Part shown: positions 49,269 to 60,846 of the stretch, piece after piece | Layout of the letters: the number at the start of each line of letters is the position of its first letter | How positions within the stretch are numbered: the first letter of the stretch is position 1 | NCBI GenBank assembly: GCA_938743325.2 | Contig: OW568892.1 | Coordinates: forward strand, 186,001 to 250,000 | DNA from: Pycnococcus provasolii | Taxonomy: Eukaryota; Chlorophyta; Pseudoscourfieldiophyceae; Pseudoscourfieldiales; Pycnococcaceae | Length of the DNA stretch: 64,000 nucleotides | Reading direction: 5' to 3' | The notes under the pieces: generated by a model | What the model was told of the DNA's origin: nothing | Databases searched by the model: none | What the model saw: only the letters and a program-made list of their open reading frames with translations | Translations under genes and position numbers: made by a program

Positions 49269-52200
49269 TCAAATCCTATCATCCACATCGTCCCATGCAG
49301 TCGCCACCTCGCTTAGCTTCTTCTCGTTGCTGCTAGTACGACTTCGCCCGCACGTTATGTTTAGCATCGCACCCGCCATGAGCCAGGGAATGGAGGCCAC
49401 AGCTGCCACACTTCGTCCCCCCACCTTCCATGCCGTGTCGACGAGGTCGCGACCCGAAAGCTTTTTCAAGCGCACGAACGTAGTACGCAAAATCTGCGTT
49501 TGAGACTGTGAGTATGCACTGTCGGCGCGGAAGGACGACGACGAGAGTCGTGTCGACCTGTTCTGCAAGATGTTCGGAAGTTCTTCACTCGAAACAATCA
49601 TATCCGCAATCACCGCGGACATGCCATTCGCGGTGTCCCGTGCGCGTCGCAGCACAGCCTCAGTCAAGGCAACGCCATGGTGATGATCAAACTCAGAACC
49701 AGCACTCCAGCCAATATCTTGCACGATGCGAATTGCGACACTATGGCACGCATCTCGCACAATCTGGCGCTTCTTCGCCTCCTGAAGGTGAATCGTCGTG
49801 CTTTCCATTCGTACCTGATCTTCGCGTGTGACAAAGCTATAGAGCAGCTTGTCGATCGTTGCGGTGACAAATGGATGTTGGCGCAACCTGGATGGTGTCA
49901 CATCCACGCTACCAGTCGCACTCTCACGTCCAAACGATTCCGACTGTTTCACTTCAAACACGAATCTGCCTTTTGATGGAGACTCGAATTCCTTCTCCTC
50001 CAATACATCCAAGCGGAATAGCACATCCTTGCGGTGCTCTCCAGCCGAGGAGGAGGAAGAAGAGAAAGAGTTCCACATGCTCGTCTCTCGCGACAGCTTT
50101 GACACCATCGCATGAAGCTCGTGCATCACCTCACCAAGGGCCATGGGCCCGAGCAAGCCAAGCACGGGAACGACAAGCTCTTGTCGGTTCGCCTGATGCA
50201 TGCGAAGGTAGCGAGCGGCATCGGTTTGTAAGCCATCATTCCGAATGTTTCCTGACGTCATCATCAGCTCTCGACTGGCATTAGAAAATGGCTTAGAGCT
50301 GCCATCACGACTGCGCCGCACGACGTCTTCCAAAAGAAGCGCAGCCCTTCTCGTTGCACGAACGACATCATATGCACGCTTCCATCGTGCCGCAGGATGA
50401 GTAGAAGAATCAATATTTGCCGGCGACGTCGTCCGAGCATCAGGCGGAGAAGTTACGTCCTGATCTAATTCCTTTCCAGACTGCACCGGCTGACTTCCTT
50501 GTCGACGCCCGTCAAAGCCTCGCGACTCTCGCCTAGGATCGAGCCACTTCACATTCCCAGTGAAGACGAAAGCTGAGAGATTCCTCCATCCGAGATTGTA
50601 AAACACACCGCTAAGAGTGTCGCGAGCTTCATCGAAATGTCCAGAATTGCGCATCATCTGTCGAGCTAATTTACGTTCATTCGTCTCCTTGCGCATATCA
50701 AGGCGGCCTCTGGCAATCCGGCGCTGGCGTTCCTCCGAGAAAAAGTCAAGCAAAATGGCAGCCAGAAACTGCACGAGTACAAATACAGCGATCAATGGGT
50801 AGAAGATTTGCACGAGAGCGAGGGCGACATGCTCAGCCACTCCTACAACAGCCACACCTCGAAATCTTCCAACATTGATTCGATAAAGCAGACCTGTGGA
50901 ATCACCAATTAAATACTCTGCCAAAGTTTCAATGGCACGGTATGCACGACTGTACCAGACGGCACGATAACCAATCAAGATGTGCAGCGCATATGCACAC
51001 AAAGCTGTGAAGAACATCAAAATACCAGCGATCAGAAGCATGCTCATTAGACCGCGCTGGACTGTGCGCATGTACGGATAAAGCATTGGTAAACCAATAA
51101 ATTGACGGACAATATTCGCCGCAATACCCAGCAGGATGGGTACTTGAAGTCCGAGGTACCACCCGTTGAGAACGGTCATGACGTCAACCTTATGGAGAAG
51201 AGCCAGATACGCATCGCGCTCCGACATGTCCGCGGGCAGCGTGTGTCTCCACGCACCCCGTGGATAGCCCTCCACTGGAGGCTGAGGATCGGCTAGTCGC
51301 TTTGGAAGCAAGATACGTGCTGCCGCTGAACCATCTCCGTCGTACCACCGATAGCTACGCTCGTACGAAAAGTTGCGCACGTATGCGAAGAAGTACACGA
51401 AATGCACGATGCTTGCCGCCAGGAGGCATGCGGGAATAGCAAGCTGAAGCGCCTCCACCGCGATCGTCCATGCATCAATGACAAAGTGCCGATGCACAAC
51501 GCGCTGATGCAGGCGCCGGATAATGGACTCGTACAGTCTATGAACAAAGCGATGAGCATCGCCTACAGAACTTATGCAAAGTGCAAGTGCCAGTACCGCC
51601 ACGAGCACCTCAACCACAAACAAGCTAAGATGACCGGCGGAACCGTCAAAGTAGTCTTGAAGCGGAAGTTTCCATACTTCCGTGCTTGAAGTCATTTGTC
51701 CTTGTGAACCAATTTTCATGCGCAAGCGAATGTCCACGAGGACAGCAGATTCTTCGTTGTGCACGATCACGCGAATGTCAACAAGCCGCGTGCGACGGTC
51801 CACAAATCGAGCCAGGTACAGATACGACAGCAAGCGCTTGGCACGCTCTGCCGTCACGGTGCCGTCAAGGTACACGTCGAAAAGAGCACGCTCCATGTCA
51901 GTCGAAGACATTTCTCTATTGGGATCGTAGTCGCGAGGAAAGAATGCGAATGGCGTATCAGGAGCTGCTAGCTCGGTGTCATTGTAAAAGGCGCGTCTTG
52001 CGGATCGCAAGGTTGGATTGTACAGCCGCTGCCAATCCGTGCCAGGCACAACACCCCTAGGATAGTCTAGACGTGCAAACGCGGGATCGAAGCCAAATGC
52101 TGCAGCGGCACTGGCGCTCGAGCACTGTGTGGCATGGTAAAGGTTGTCGAACCGACCTCGTCGATGTTTCAGCACGTAAAACATCGGTGTATCAACCCCG

Positions 52201-55200
52201 CGGCACCCCGCTTCCCGCGAGGCTCGGCGCTGTGTCACGAGCACCCCGCCCACAATACGGAGCTGTCCCTTGACCGAGTCGATATTTCGAGGTCGCGTGT
52301 AGCCGTAATGCTGTATAGAATGCTGATTGTCGACTTCGGCACCTTCATTCAACGCGTAGCCATCCAAGCGACTCTCATAATCGTGCGGAGATTGCTTTCC
52401 CAATCTTCGTAGCAGAAGTCTTCTAGCGGTGCGAGATTGTCGATGCCGCGTAGGTGAAATACGTTTTTCAATGACCGCACCTGTAGAATATCCAGTGGCC
52501 AAAAGACGGTGGCGCGTTCTATTATTTGTGGAAACGTGCACTGCAACCTGATAAAGTGAAAAGCGCGCACCGTTCACACTACGGCACTTTGCCACAGCGT
52601 CTTCTCCATCCCGCCCAGAATTCACTGGAAGAGCTGTGGAGTCGTCTACTTCTTGGGATGATGGAAGAAGCGTGAATGCTCTTAGCTTTTCGATAGCTGA
52701 GTACACACGCGGTGGTGATGACTCGTGCACGTTATCAGTCAGTACACCTGCTGTCAGCGATTTGGCATGCACATTCAGGCCATCCTGACGAAGGAGCAAA
52801 TCTTCGACAGTTTTAGTCGCCGACGTAATGTCCAATGGGCTGTTGATTTCGGTCGAGTGATCAATGGCTTGCTGCGCCGTGAGATTTGTTGCGATTGTCA
52901 CATTGACAAATTCCGTGGCTAGATCGTCAGCAGCAAGTGCGAGTACCTGCGCTTGCTTGGTCGCGAACCAAGAACCTCTTGGATCGGCGCTGTCTGGTCC
53001 GACGCGAACTAAGGATGCAGAAATGTTCCTGCTATCTGAAGGAGCGTCGTAAAAGGAACGTACCACTGTAATCTCCAAGACTGCTTGCTGGATACCGCCA
53101 AAGACTCGAGGCTTGCATGCGTGCACGCGAACACGCCCACGCGGCACATTCAATGCACTAGCCATCTCCGCACGTACTTCTGCGCTGTCATCAATGCGCG
53201 GATCCAGGAAGATTTCGCAAGGACCCGGGCGAATCACCTCGTACGTTTCTTCGTATCCCTGCACGACCTCAAGTTCCATCGCCCTGTCGCCAAATCCTCG
53301 ATATCCGTCACGATCGTATGCTGATACGTAAAAGTGATAAGTACCAGGCAGGCACAGCCCCTCTGCGAATATTTCGGGTGTGCACTTTGTATGCTGACTA
53401 TAGGCATGAAGAGACTCCGTCACTTCGCCATCGATGCTGTCCTTGGCCTTGGCTACACATCGTGGAAAAAAGGCAAATTTCAGATCGCCGTGGCAAGCGG
53501 CGAGCGGACTAGCGCTGTTAGCGCCAATTTCTCTCCATGAAGCTTGGCCAAACACGAAGGCGAATGGCATTTCATCGAGCGGTGGCGTGCGCCATTCAAT
53601 CATCGGGCCTGTGGGACGATCGTCGACGTCTGTGATGAGAAATGAAGGCAGGTCTTCATTCCTCATTGCATCAACAGTCTCACATGGAGCATCCTCGCAG
53701 CGACCTATCGGCGAGTTGGCGGGACACCAGTGCTGTCCTTCGGCACATGGCGAGCTGATGGTGACACTTCGGAAGTCAGAGGAAAATGCGCCGGCGCTAT
53801 TGAAAGCCAAGAACGAGATGTTGAATACCGTTCCAACAGGTGCCGATGTATTGACGCAACTTGAAATGCCCTTGCGCCACAGCTCGTGGCCTTGACAGCC
53901 GTAGAGCAAACATGCTTCTGGTGGACAGATCAGCAGGGTGCTCTGTAGTTCACCTTCAATCGCATCGTATGCCTGCACTCCTTGATCGCAAGGCATTAAT
54001 TGCGTGGGAACCTGCTCCGCGCTGCACATCGTGTACGGCGTAAATCTCGGCACAGACACCGCGCGATCGCCGATTAGTGTGACGTTCGGTACTTGAAGCG
54101 GCACTGGAGGCTCGGCAGCTTTCTCGATAGCACCCGTGACATCGCCTTCGCACGGTACACCATCTGGTAGACAAGTCAATCCATCCATGCTTCGCACGTA
54201 ACCCGCATCACACTGCACAAGCAACTTCACGACGCGCGTGACACTCACCTCACGCCCTAAGCTATCAGCCACGGTGAACGTGACGTTGTACAATCCTGGA
54301 AAGTGCTCACCGTATATAGAGCAACCGGATAGTCCATACTGCCTAAAGTTCAGTCCGCAAGCCTGAATGTAAGGAGTGAGATCGCCGTCGATATCATCAT
54401 GCGCGCGTGACCCATGATCGCATATAGCTGTCACTTCCAACGCATCTGTACATTCGCTGTACCCTTGACGATCAACCTCAATGTAGGCGTCACCAATGAG
54501 CGCGATAGACGGGGCTTCGTCAAAGGCACGTGCATTGATGGAAGCTTCATCGTCGCGTTGGAACGAGGGACCTGTACTAACACAGAAATCGTCCACAGGA
54601 CATGAGCCGTCCGCACATGTAGGCACACCATTGAAACACCGTGACGACACTGATATCCAGCGCTGCACTTCCACTGCTTGTACACCAGCACGGTCTACGC
54701 AGGTGTAGCGGATAACGAATGGGTCAAAGGTCGCTCGGCTTGTGTCGACTGAATCACTGCCATACACGCTCACGCGACTTGAAATGTCACCGTCCGTCTG
54801 GTCTATGCAGACAAACCCTGGTTCTTCGTATTTGTCACCTTGTGCAAGCTCCTCGCGCAGCACGAGTGTTCCGCCTTCGACGGTGTCCATTACGGCATTC
54901 GCATTCATGCTAACGAGTCGAATCAACGGTGGAATAGAATCGATCGGAGTCGATGCAGCTTGAAGAGAAGCCTTCCGGGCTTCCGGATCGATTCGTGCGA
55001 CGTCCACACTGCATGAGCCGTACACGCTGCACTCCGGTTCAGACATGTCGTCGCTGACATAGATCCCTGGGCACACGTGCTCACGCACACCTGTTCGAGC
55101 AGTCACATTAGCACACACCGTAGTGTGCACGTGTACACGGCGCTGCACTTCAGCACGATTCCCGGCACGATCGACACAAACGAATGTCAGCACGATTGGA

Positions 55201-58200
55201 CGATTCGGAAGAGTGGGTTCGGAAGTGTCGACGATGTTTGTTGGCGGCTGCACCTCAAGAGCACCGTCCTCGCTGTCGACACATGTAGCGTTGGCGTCCT
55301 TGTAAGGGTCATTTTGGTACACGTGCACCTCGGCAAGACCCAAGAGATTTAGACGCGGTGCTTGAAAGTCTGGTGGCGGCGGTGGTGGTGGCGAGACGTA
55401 TTGACGTTCGATCAGCAGGTCGGAAACATCGACAACTAGATTTGGCAAGGGTGGGGGTGGTTGAGGGGGCAACTTGTCCATTGGTGGCGGCGGACTTGGC
55501 GGCGGCGGCGAAAGCACTGGCGGTGGCGACAGGGGTTTGGGAGCGCGTGGTGGAGGTGGAGGAGATGGAGTGGAGGGGGGACGGGGTGGTGGCGCTGCGG
55601 GCGTTGGCGGAGGCGTCGGCGGACTTTCGTTGAGATAAGGTGGAGGTGGAGGTGGCGGTGGTGGGCTTGGTGGCGGCGGGCTTGGCGGTGGTGGGCTTGG
55701 CGGTGATGGGCTTGGCGGTGGAGAGGGAATGACGCTTGGTGGTGGGCTCGGCGGCGGCGGACTTGGTGGTGGGCTTGGCGGCGGTCTTGGCGGTGGCAGA
55801 CTTGGTGGCGGAAGCGGCGGAGGTGGCAGAGGTGGCGGTGGGCCTGGGGGCGGGCTTGGCGGTGGTGGTGGCGGTGGAGGAGGCGGCGGCGGAGGAGGCG
55901 GAACATCGAGCGTAATGGCAAATATTGCAAAACTGGTCGCCTTGATGGTTGCAATGCAAGCTGTGCCGTCGCAGCTTGTCGATTCGATCGGAATGTTGCT
56001 TTTCCACTCCGTCGAGCCTTCATCCGGCATGACGTGTACGTATGGTACATTCGCGCTGTCAATTTGTCGTTGATAAGGAAGCCGCACGAGGATTGTATCC
56101 GGTTCAACAGGGAAGTCGTGAGGCAGCAGAGAAATGACCGGGCCAGCTAGTTTGTCGCCCAACGCGCCAGCAGCGACTGGATTTATCTCCACCTCGTACA
56201 TATACATTGTTGACAAGATGGCAGTGGAAAGACGATTGACAAAAATCGAACACGGAACAATGATGGCAGCGTACTTTTTGTTTTCGACATGCGCAGCCGG
56301 AGGTTTGCCACCCAACGTAGGAACTATGGAACAGTCCGTCGACGGACCGAGCATCTTGCTCACTGCGTGCTTGTAGCGACCCACGGCACACATCGGGTCA
56401 GGCGCATAAAGTGACGGTCGTGCGATGGCAGCACTGCTGCGCAATGCTGCGCCTTCTCCCGCCTGCTCCATCAGCACGTGCCGCCGCCGGCGTCGGCCGA
56501 TAAAAGAGGATAATTCCACGAACGGTAGATTGTCTCCCATTTCTCCCGCGCTAGCGCCTCTTTGTGTCGTATCTTCGTAGCCGAGCATCCCAACGAAGTT
56601 GCCACCCCAGCACCTCACACGTCCATTATTAAGGAGAGCACACGTATGCTGCTGACCCATCGTGACTTTTACTGCGTAGACACCAGTTCCAAGATCAATG
56701 GCTGGCAGATTGTCACCCATCGACCCCGCAGATGTTCCATACCACAAAGAGTTACCCTGGCCTAATCGACCGTTCCCTCCTTGCCCCCAGCATTTGAGAT
56801 CGTCATTGTCCAGGATGGCGCACGTGTGTACTGCGCGAGGGTGAGAAACGATGAACTTCGCCGTGCGACCCGTGCCGAGATTGACGTAAGGCAGAGATGC
56901 AACATCTGCAGGCACGCCTGGAGATGATGGTTGCCTGGTACTGCCGTTTTCCATTCCGAGATTTCCGTTAGCTCCACTCCCCCAACACTTCACCTGATCG
57001 TTGTCGAGAATTGCGCACGCAAACTCGATGCCAACTGTGATGGACTTTGCCGTTCGACCCGTGCCCAGATCAATCACGGCCAGGTTGTCGCCCATCTCGT
57101 TTGCATTATCGCCAACATCTTGTGTGTGGTCGATGTGCGCGACGAGGCCCCGGCCCCAGCACTTCACCTGATCGGTGTTCAGAATGGCGCACACCTCCTC
57201 GTCGCCGGCGGCGATGTACTTCGCCGTAAGGCCGGTGCCGAGGTCGATCGCGGGAAGATTATCGCCCATCTCGCTCGGACCATCGCCGCGATTGTTTGTG
57301 TCGCCTTGTCCGAGCTGGCCCCTCAGAGGTCCTGAGGAATCCATTCCGCCCCAGCACTTCACGGACGCGTCGTCAAGCAGCGCGCACGTGAAGTACTTGC
57401 CGGCGGACACCTGGGTGGCTGTTCGTCCCGTGCCAAGGTCAATTGCGGGTAGGTTGTCGCCCATCTGATTTGCCGCACCACCGCGGTCAGCAGTGTCGCC
57501 TTGTCCAAGCTGACCTTCCGCGTTACGACCCCAGCACTTGACCGAGGCGTCGTCTAGTAACGCACACGTGTGGCTGTGCCCGAGGCTCATGCTCTGCACG
57601 GTGCGACCAGTTCCCACGTCCAACTCGGGCAGGTTCAAGCCCATCGTGCCTGCAGTGTCACCACGAGCGTTGGTGTCACCAAGACCAAGCCTGCCATTCC
57701 AGCCCCGACCCCAGCACTTCACCTCGTTGTCATCCATGGTGACACAGTTGTGCAACTCGCCACTGTACAGCGCAGTCGCAGAAGCAGGCGGCGGTGGCGG
57801 CGGCGGCGGCGGCGACGGCGGTGGTGGCGATGGCGGCGGTGGAGGTGGCAGCGGTGGCAGCGGTGGCGGCGGCGGCGGCGGTGGTGGTGATGGCGGAGGA
57901 GACGGTGGAGGCGACGGCGGCGGCGGCGGTGGTGGGCTGGGTGGTGGTGGCGGTGGAGGCGGCGGCGGTGGTGGCGGCGATGGTGGTGGTGGCGGAGGCG
58001 ACGGCGGCGGCGGCGGCGGCGGAGGCGGTGGCGGTGGCGGAGGTGCGGGTGGTGGTGATGGAGGTGGTGGCGGTGATGGCGGTAATGGCGGCAATGGCGG
58101 CGGTGGCGGTGGCGGAGGTGATGGCGATGGTGGCGGTGAAGGAGGTGGTGGGGGGTACGGAAATCCGAGTCCATCCGCGGCTTCGCAGTACGCCAATGTC

Positions 58201-59519
58201 TCCTGCGCGCATGTCGACGACGTTTCGTCAAGCTGGCACGAGTCGCACGGGCATGGTACGGTGCGTATGCTCGCAGGAGGGCAGTCGAATTTGCACGTCG
58301 AAGACTGCTGCTGCAGTGTTCGGCGCCGGGACTGCGCGCTAGGTGGCGCGTCGTCGAAGCGAGGAACGGGAAGTTTGGCGGCTGCAGCTGGCGTGTCGCA
58401 CGTATCCCACGTCGCGGCGTTCGTGATATGGTGCACACGTCCTGCCCCGCGCACTCCGCCCGTCACATTGTCGAGGTTGGCACGGGCCGCAGCGAGCGCC
58501 GACGCGGCGCCCTGTGCTTTGACGACGTCGGCGTCTACGAGGAATCCCTGCGTTCGTCCGGCGGAGTCGCCAGTCACGTGCAGGTACCACGTTCCAGGTT
58601 GGAGCGTCACGTCCGCCACCTTGAGGTCCCACGGCTTGTCCGCTGTACTCGACCTCTCGAACGGCTGGTCCTCTGCGTAGTAGCACAGGTCGTCCACCTT
58701 ACCCGCTCGTGCCCTGAGGTCATCGCGCTTGCAGAGGTTCCACCGCGCCGTTCGACGCAGCGCGTGCTCCGCGACGCGCGTGTGCCTGAAGTCCGACGCG
58801 ACGCGCACGACCGCGTGAACGGCATGTTCATCCTTTCCGCAGTCTGCGGGGCACCCTCCTGGTACTTCGTACGGCGCCTCGCAGATGCCGTCCCCGCACA
58901 CCGGGTCGCGCCAAGCTCGGTCGACGAACGCGCGGCGAATGAATGATACGACGCCATCAAGCCCCAGGGACTCCTCAGTACCAAGTTTTCCTTTACCAGT
59001 CTTTCCCAGCTGCAGCACGTGAACGACGGCGGAGTGCGTGGCGAAGGCACCGAACGAGGTGGAGTGCGCGACTAAATAGAGGATGTATATGGATAATAGA
59101 AGCAGCCACGAGAGCGCCTTAAGGATACGTCTGATGGACGTAACGGAAGTGAGAAAGAGTGATTGCGCCTCGTAGAAAACGAGCGGCAAAACCAACGATG
59201 ATGACGACGTGGTGCGACGACGACGACGCTGACGACGACGACGCGGACGAGGTGGTCTCTCTTCTTCTTCTTCGAAAGCTAAGCTGGAAAGGGGCACGCC
59301 ATCATCATGGGGCACGCCATCATCATGGGGCACGCCATCCAACGACGACGGCGAAGGCGACGACGACATGTCAAAGGTTCCACCGAGAGGGGGAAACCTG
59401 AAATGATGAAATGCGACCGAGGGGAAGCATTCTTCTGGTACCACTAAGCTTAGGATCATTTTACCAGGCCAGAGAGTCACGCGATCGATCATTCGATCGT
59501 ATAGTGTGATTTGATCCAT
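49269..59519 (-). CDS. Giant polycystin-like (TRPP) channel with RCC1-like and Ig/HYR-like ectodomain
   Basis: One exon of 3416 codons from the ATG at 59519. The order is: basic cytoplasmic tail; membrane helix S1 (about 135-155); Cys motif CGDGICEAPYEVPGGCPADC (about 206-226); a Pro-rich block (about 450-580); seven RCC1-like repeats ending VKCWG (about 583-1005); a second Pro-rich block (about 1200-1380); several repeats like HYR/DUF5011 domains, ending VDRAGNRAEVQRRVHV-type (about 1400-2000); a polycystin-like domain (about 2300-2620); helices S2-S6 (about 2630-2925) with a pore region near AIETLAEYLIGDSTG; then a cytoplasmic tail of about 490 residues. Polycystins are cation channels of cilia and plasma membrane. 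The outer part lies between S1 and S2, where the smaller TOP domain normally sits. Confidence 0.82.
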   Translation of the reverse strand: MDQITLYDRMIDRVTLWPGKMILSLVVPEECFPSVAFHHFRFPPLGGTFDMSSSPSPSSLDGVPHDDGVPHDDGVPLSSLAFEEEEERPPRPRRRRQRRRRRTTSSSSLVLPLVFYEAQSLFLTSVTSIRRILKALSWLLLLSIYILYLVAHSTSFGAFATHSAVVHVLQLGKTGKGKLGTEESLGLDGVVSFIRRAFVDRAWRDPVCGDGICEAPYEVPGGCPADCGKDEHAVHAVVRVASDFRHTRVAEHALRRTARWNLCKRDDLRARAGKVDDLCYYAEDQPFERSSTADKPWDLKVADVTLQPGTWYLHVTGDSAGRTQGFLVDADVVKAQGAASALAAARANLDNVTGGVRGAGRVHHITNAATWDTCDTPAAAAKLPVPRFDDAPPSAQSRRRTLQQQSSTCKFDCPPASIRTVPCPCDSCQLDETSSTCAQETLAYCEAADGLGFPYPPPPPSPPPSPSPPPPPPPPLPPLPPSPPPPPSPPPAPPPPPPPPPPPPPPSPPPPPPSPPPPPPPPPPPPPSPPPPPPPSPPPSPPPSPPPPPPPPPLPPLPPPPPPSPPPPSPPPPPPPPPASATALYSGELHNCVTMDDNEVKCWGRGWNGRLGLGDTNARGDTAGTMGLNLPELDVGTGRTVQSMSLGHSHTCALLDDASVKCWGRNAEGQLGQGDTADRGGAANQMGDNLPAIDLGTGRTATQVSAGKYFTCALLDDASVKCWGGMDSSGPLRGQLGQGDTNNRGDGPSEMGDNLPAIDLGTGLTAKYIAAGDEEVCAILNTDQVKCWGRGLVAHIDHTQDVGDNANEMGDNLAVIDLGTGRTAKSITVGIEFACAILDNDQVKCWGSGANGNLGMENGSTRQPSSPGVPADVASLPYVNLGTGRTAKFIVSHPRAVHTCAILDNDDLKCWGQGGNGRLGQGNSLWYGTSAGSMGDNLPAIDLGTGVYAVKVTMGQQHTCALLNNGRVRCWGGNFVGMLGYEDTTQRGASAGEMGDNLPFVELSSFIGRRRRRHVLMEQAGEGAALRSSAAIARPSLYAPDPMCAVGRYKHAVSKMLGPSTDCSIVPTLGGKPPAAHVENKKYAAIIVPCSIFVNRLSTAILSTMYMYEVEINPVAAGALGDKLAGPVISLLPHDFPVEPDTILVRLPYQRQIDSANVPYVHVMPDEGSTEWKSNIPIESTSCDGTACIATIKATSFAIFAITLDVPPPPPPPPPPPPPPPSPPPGPPPPLPPPPLPPPSLPPPRPPPSPPPSPPPPSPPPSVIPSPPPSPSPPSPPPPSPPPPSPPPPPPPPPYLNESPPTPPPTPAAPPPRPPSTPSPPPPPRAPKPLSPPPVLSPPPPSPPPPMDKLPPQPPPPLPNLVVDVSDLLIERQYVSPPPPPPPDFQAPRLNLLGLAEVHVYQNDPYKDANATCVDSEDGALEVQPPTNIVDTSEPTLPNRPIVLTFVCVDRAGNRAEVQRRVHVHTTVCANVTARTGVREHVCPGIYVSDDMSEPECSVYGSCSVDVARIDPEARKASLQAASTPIDSIPPLIRLVSMNANAVMDTVEGGTLVLREELAQGDKYEEPGFVCIDQTDGDISSRVSVYGSDSVDTSRATFDPFVIRYTCVDRAGVQAVEVQRWISVSSRCFNGVPTCADGSCPVDDFCVSTGPSFQRDDEASINARAFDEAPSIALIGDAYIEVDRQGYSECTDALEVTAICDHGSRAHDDIDGDLTPYIQACGLNFRQYGLSGCSIYGEHFPGLYNVTFTVADSLGREVSVTRVVKLLVQCDAGYVRSMDGLTCLPDGVPCEGDVTGAIEKAAEPPVPLQVPNVTLIGDRAVSVPRFTPYTMCSAEQVPTQLMPCDQGVQAYDAIEGELQSTLLICPPEACLLYGCQGHELWRKGISSCVNTSAPVGTVFNISFLAFNSAGAFSSDFRSVTISSPCAEGQHWCPANSPIGRCEDAPCETVDAMRNEDLPSFLITDVDDRPTGPMIEWRTPPLDEMPFAFVFGQASWREIGANSASPLAACHGDLKFAFFPRCVAKAKDSIDGEVTESLHAYSQHTKCTPEIFAEGLCLPGTYHFYVSAYDRDGYRGFGDRAMELEVVQGYEETYEVIRPGPCEIFLDPRIDDSAEVRAEMASALNVPRGRVRVHACKPRVFGGIQQAVLEITVVRSFYDAPSDSRNISASLVRVGPDSADPRGSWFATKQAQVLALAADDLATEFVNVTIATNLTAQQAIDHSTEINSPLDITSATKTVEDLLLRQDGLNVHAKSLTAGVLTDNVHESSPPRVYSAIEKLRAFTLLPSSQEVDDSTALPVNSGRDGEDAVAKCRSVNGARFSLYQVAVHVSTNNRTRHRLLATGYSTGAVIEKRISPTRHRQSRTARRLLLRRLGKQSPHDYESRLDGYALNEGAEVDNQHSIQHYGYTRPRNIDSVKGQLRIVGGVLVTQRRASREAGCRGVDTPMFYVLKHRRGRFDNLYHATQCSSASAAAAFGFDPAFARLDYPRGVVPGTDWQRLYNPTLRSARRAFYNDTELAAPDTPFAFFPRDYDPNREMSSTDMERALFDVYLDGTVTAERAKRLLSYLYLARFVDRRTRLVDIRVIVHNEESAVLVDIRLRMKIGSQGQMTSSTEVWKLPLQDYFDGSAGHLSLFVVEVLVAVLALALCISSVGDAHRFVHRLYESIIRRLHQRVVHRHFVIDAWTIAVEALQLAIPACLLAASIVHFVYFFAYVRNFSYERSYRWYDGDGSAAARILLPKRLADPQPPVEGYPRGAWRHTLPADMSERDAYLALLHKVDVMTVLNGWYLGLQVPILLGIAANIVRQFIGLPMLYPYMRTVQRGLMSMLLIAGILMFFTALCAYALHILIGYRAVWYSRAYRAIETLAEYLIGDSTGLLYRINVGRFRGVAVVGVAEHVALALVQIFYPLIAVFVLVQFLAAILLDFFSEERQRRIARGRLDMRKETNERKLARQMMRNSGHFDEARDTLSGVFYNLGWRNLSAFVFTGNVKWLDPRRESRGFDGRRQGSQPVQSGKELDQDVTSPPDARTTSPANIDSSTHPAARWKRAYDVVRATRRAALLLEDVVRRSRDGSSKPFSNASRELMMTSGNIRNDGLQTDAARYLRMHQANRQELVVPVLGLLGPMALGEVMHELHAMVSKLSRETSMWNSFSSSSSSAGEHRKDVLFRLDVLEEKEFESPSKGRFVFEVKQSESFGRESATGSVDVTPSRLRQHPFVTATIDKLLYSFVTREDQVRMESTTIHLQEAKKRQIVRDACHSVAIRIVQDIGWSAGSEFDHHHGVALTEAVLRRARDTANGMSAVIADMIVSSEELPNILQNRSTRLSSSSFRADSAYSQSQTQILRTTFVRLKKLSGRDLVDTAWKVGGRSVAAVASIPWLMAGAMLNITCGRSRTSSNEKKLSEVATAWDDVDDRI

Positions 59520-59955
59520 GTGATTTCACGACCACCAAAAACGCAACGAAGTCTCGAAGCAAAATCACACGATCACATCACCCCTTGATCATCAAAGCAA
59601 GCAACTTTTTTTCTGTCGATCAGGAGGCATGGGCGGGATAGGGGCCCGTCTGGTTGGGGAGGGGCCCTTTGAGAAAACAAGCAGAGACGTCGGCATGGGG
59701 ATGCACTGTTGGACAACGTTCCATGACGGCACCGCTGCGTCCACAGCTCACCGGGCGTGCAGAGGATTTCCAAAGCTTCAACTCTCGACTGCTCGCCTAC
59801 TGCGAACACTACCATGTCGACGAGTGGCTTAACCGAGAGCCGCAGAATCGCCAAGAACGTGGAGTAGCTCAGCACACCAACACAAACTTCTATTTTTCAC
59901 AGCTTGGACTTATTCTTCCACCTTAAGTGTGACGGCAAAGTTGGCTTAAGGTGTA

Positions 59956-60070
59956 AGGTGAACGGTTGGAATGGCGGTTACAGTTAGGGGGAAAAGGTCC
60001 CGGTCCCGGGGAAGGGGAAAAAGGGGGGTGACAAGGACTAGGGGATCTAACTAAATCTCCCTCCACGTCA
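59956..60070. repeat. 115-bp direct repeat, copy 1
   Basis: AGGTGAACGGTTGGAATGGC starts a 115-base stretch repeated at 60847-60961 (offset 891) with no difference seen by eye. It ends CTCCACGTCA. It may be part of an LTR or leader of the copia-type debris around it. Confidence 0.85.
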
Positions 60071-60846
60071 TGCCCTTCCACGTCATGACCCCAGTAGGGG
60101 TTTGCACCGCCTTGGCGCCACGCCCCAAGTCCCCAACTGGGGGTTTGCACCACACACCACCCCGTGGTGCTAAGGCGTGCATGCACTGTAAACTGCCAAC
60201 AAAATTTCGTTCCTCATTTCAGCACCAACTGCGAGAAGTACAGAACGGCTCCGACCGTCTGACTATTCAAAAGAAAGGCATGGCAGCTCCGACTGCCAGG
60301 CATCGACGGCTTGTTGTTTTGTTGTTTCTGCTGCTTGTTTTTCTCCTTCTCGATCTCCTCGAGAGTTGCAGGACATGACTTCGAAAAATGCCCTGGCTTT
60401 CCGCAACGGAAGCAAATCACTTCGCTCTCGTTCTTCTTCCTCTTCTGTCCACCAGCGCCAGCACCTCCGCCGCTGCAGTTACTGTGGCCTCCGCCTGACT
60501 GAAACCTATACTCTCTTGTGAGCGTGGTCTTGACCTTAAGTGACCTTAAGACAGCCACACTGGAAGTAAGTATAAAGCAGTTATAACCACTGGTAGTGGC
60601 CGCCACTAGATATAGGTTTGGTATCCCCTCTGACTACGAATCGAGTAGACAAAGAGAAGAATGATCGATTACAAGATACTCATCGGACGAGCCCATCTAG
60701 TGGCTCGCCCACATGTGGTTGGTAAGATTTCGGCATTAGGCGGCAGGTCAGCCAGTTTGCGTCGTGACCAGCATCCGAGTTCCCAAAGTGACGTGATCTC
60801 TTCCATTTCACCGCGTACGAAATCGGCGGCGTGCGGACTGCGCAGC

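Noticed and set aside
57538-58680. 380-codon Gly-rich + frame
   Set aside because: An antisense reading of the Pro-rich block in the polycystin-like gene.
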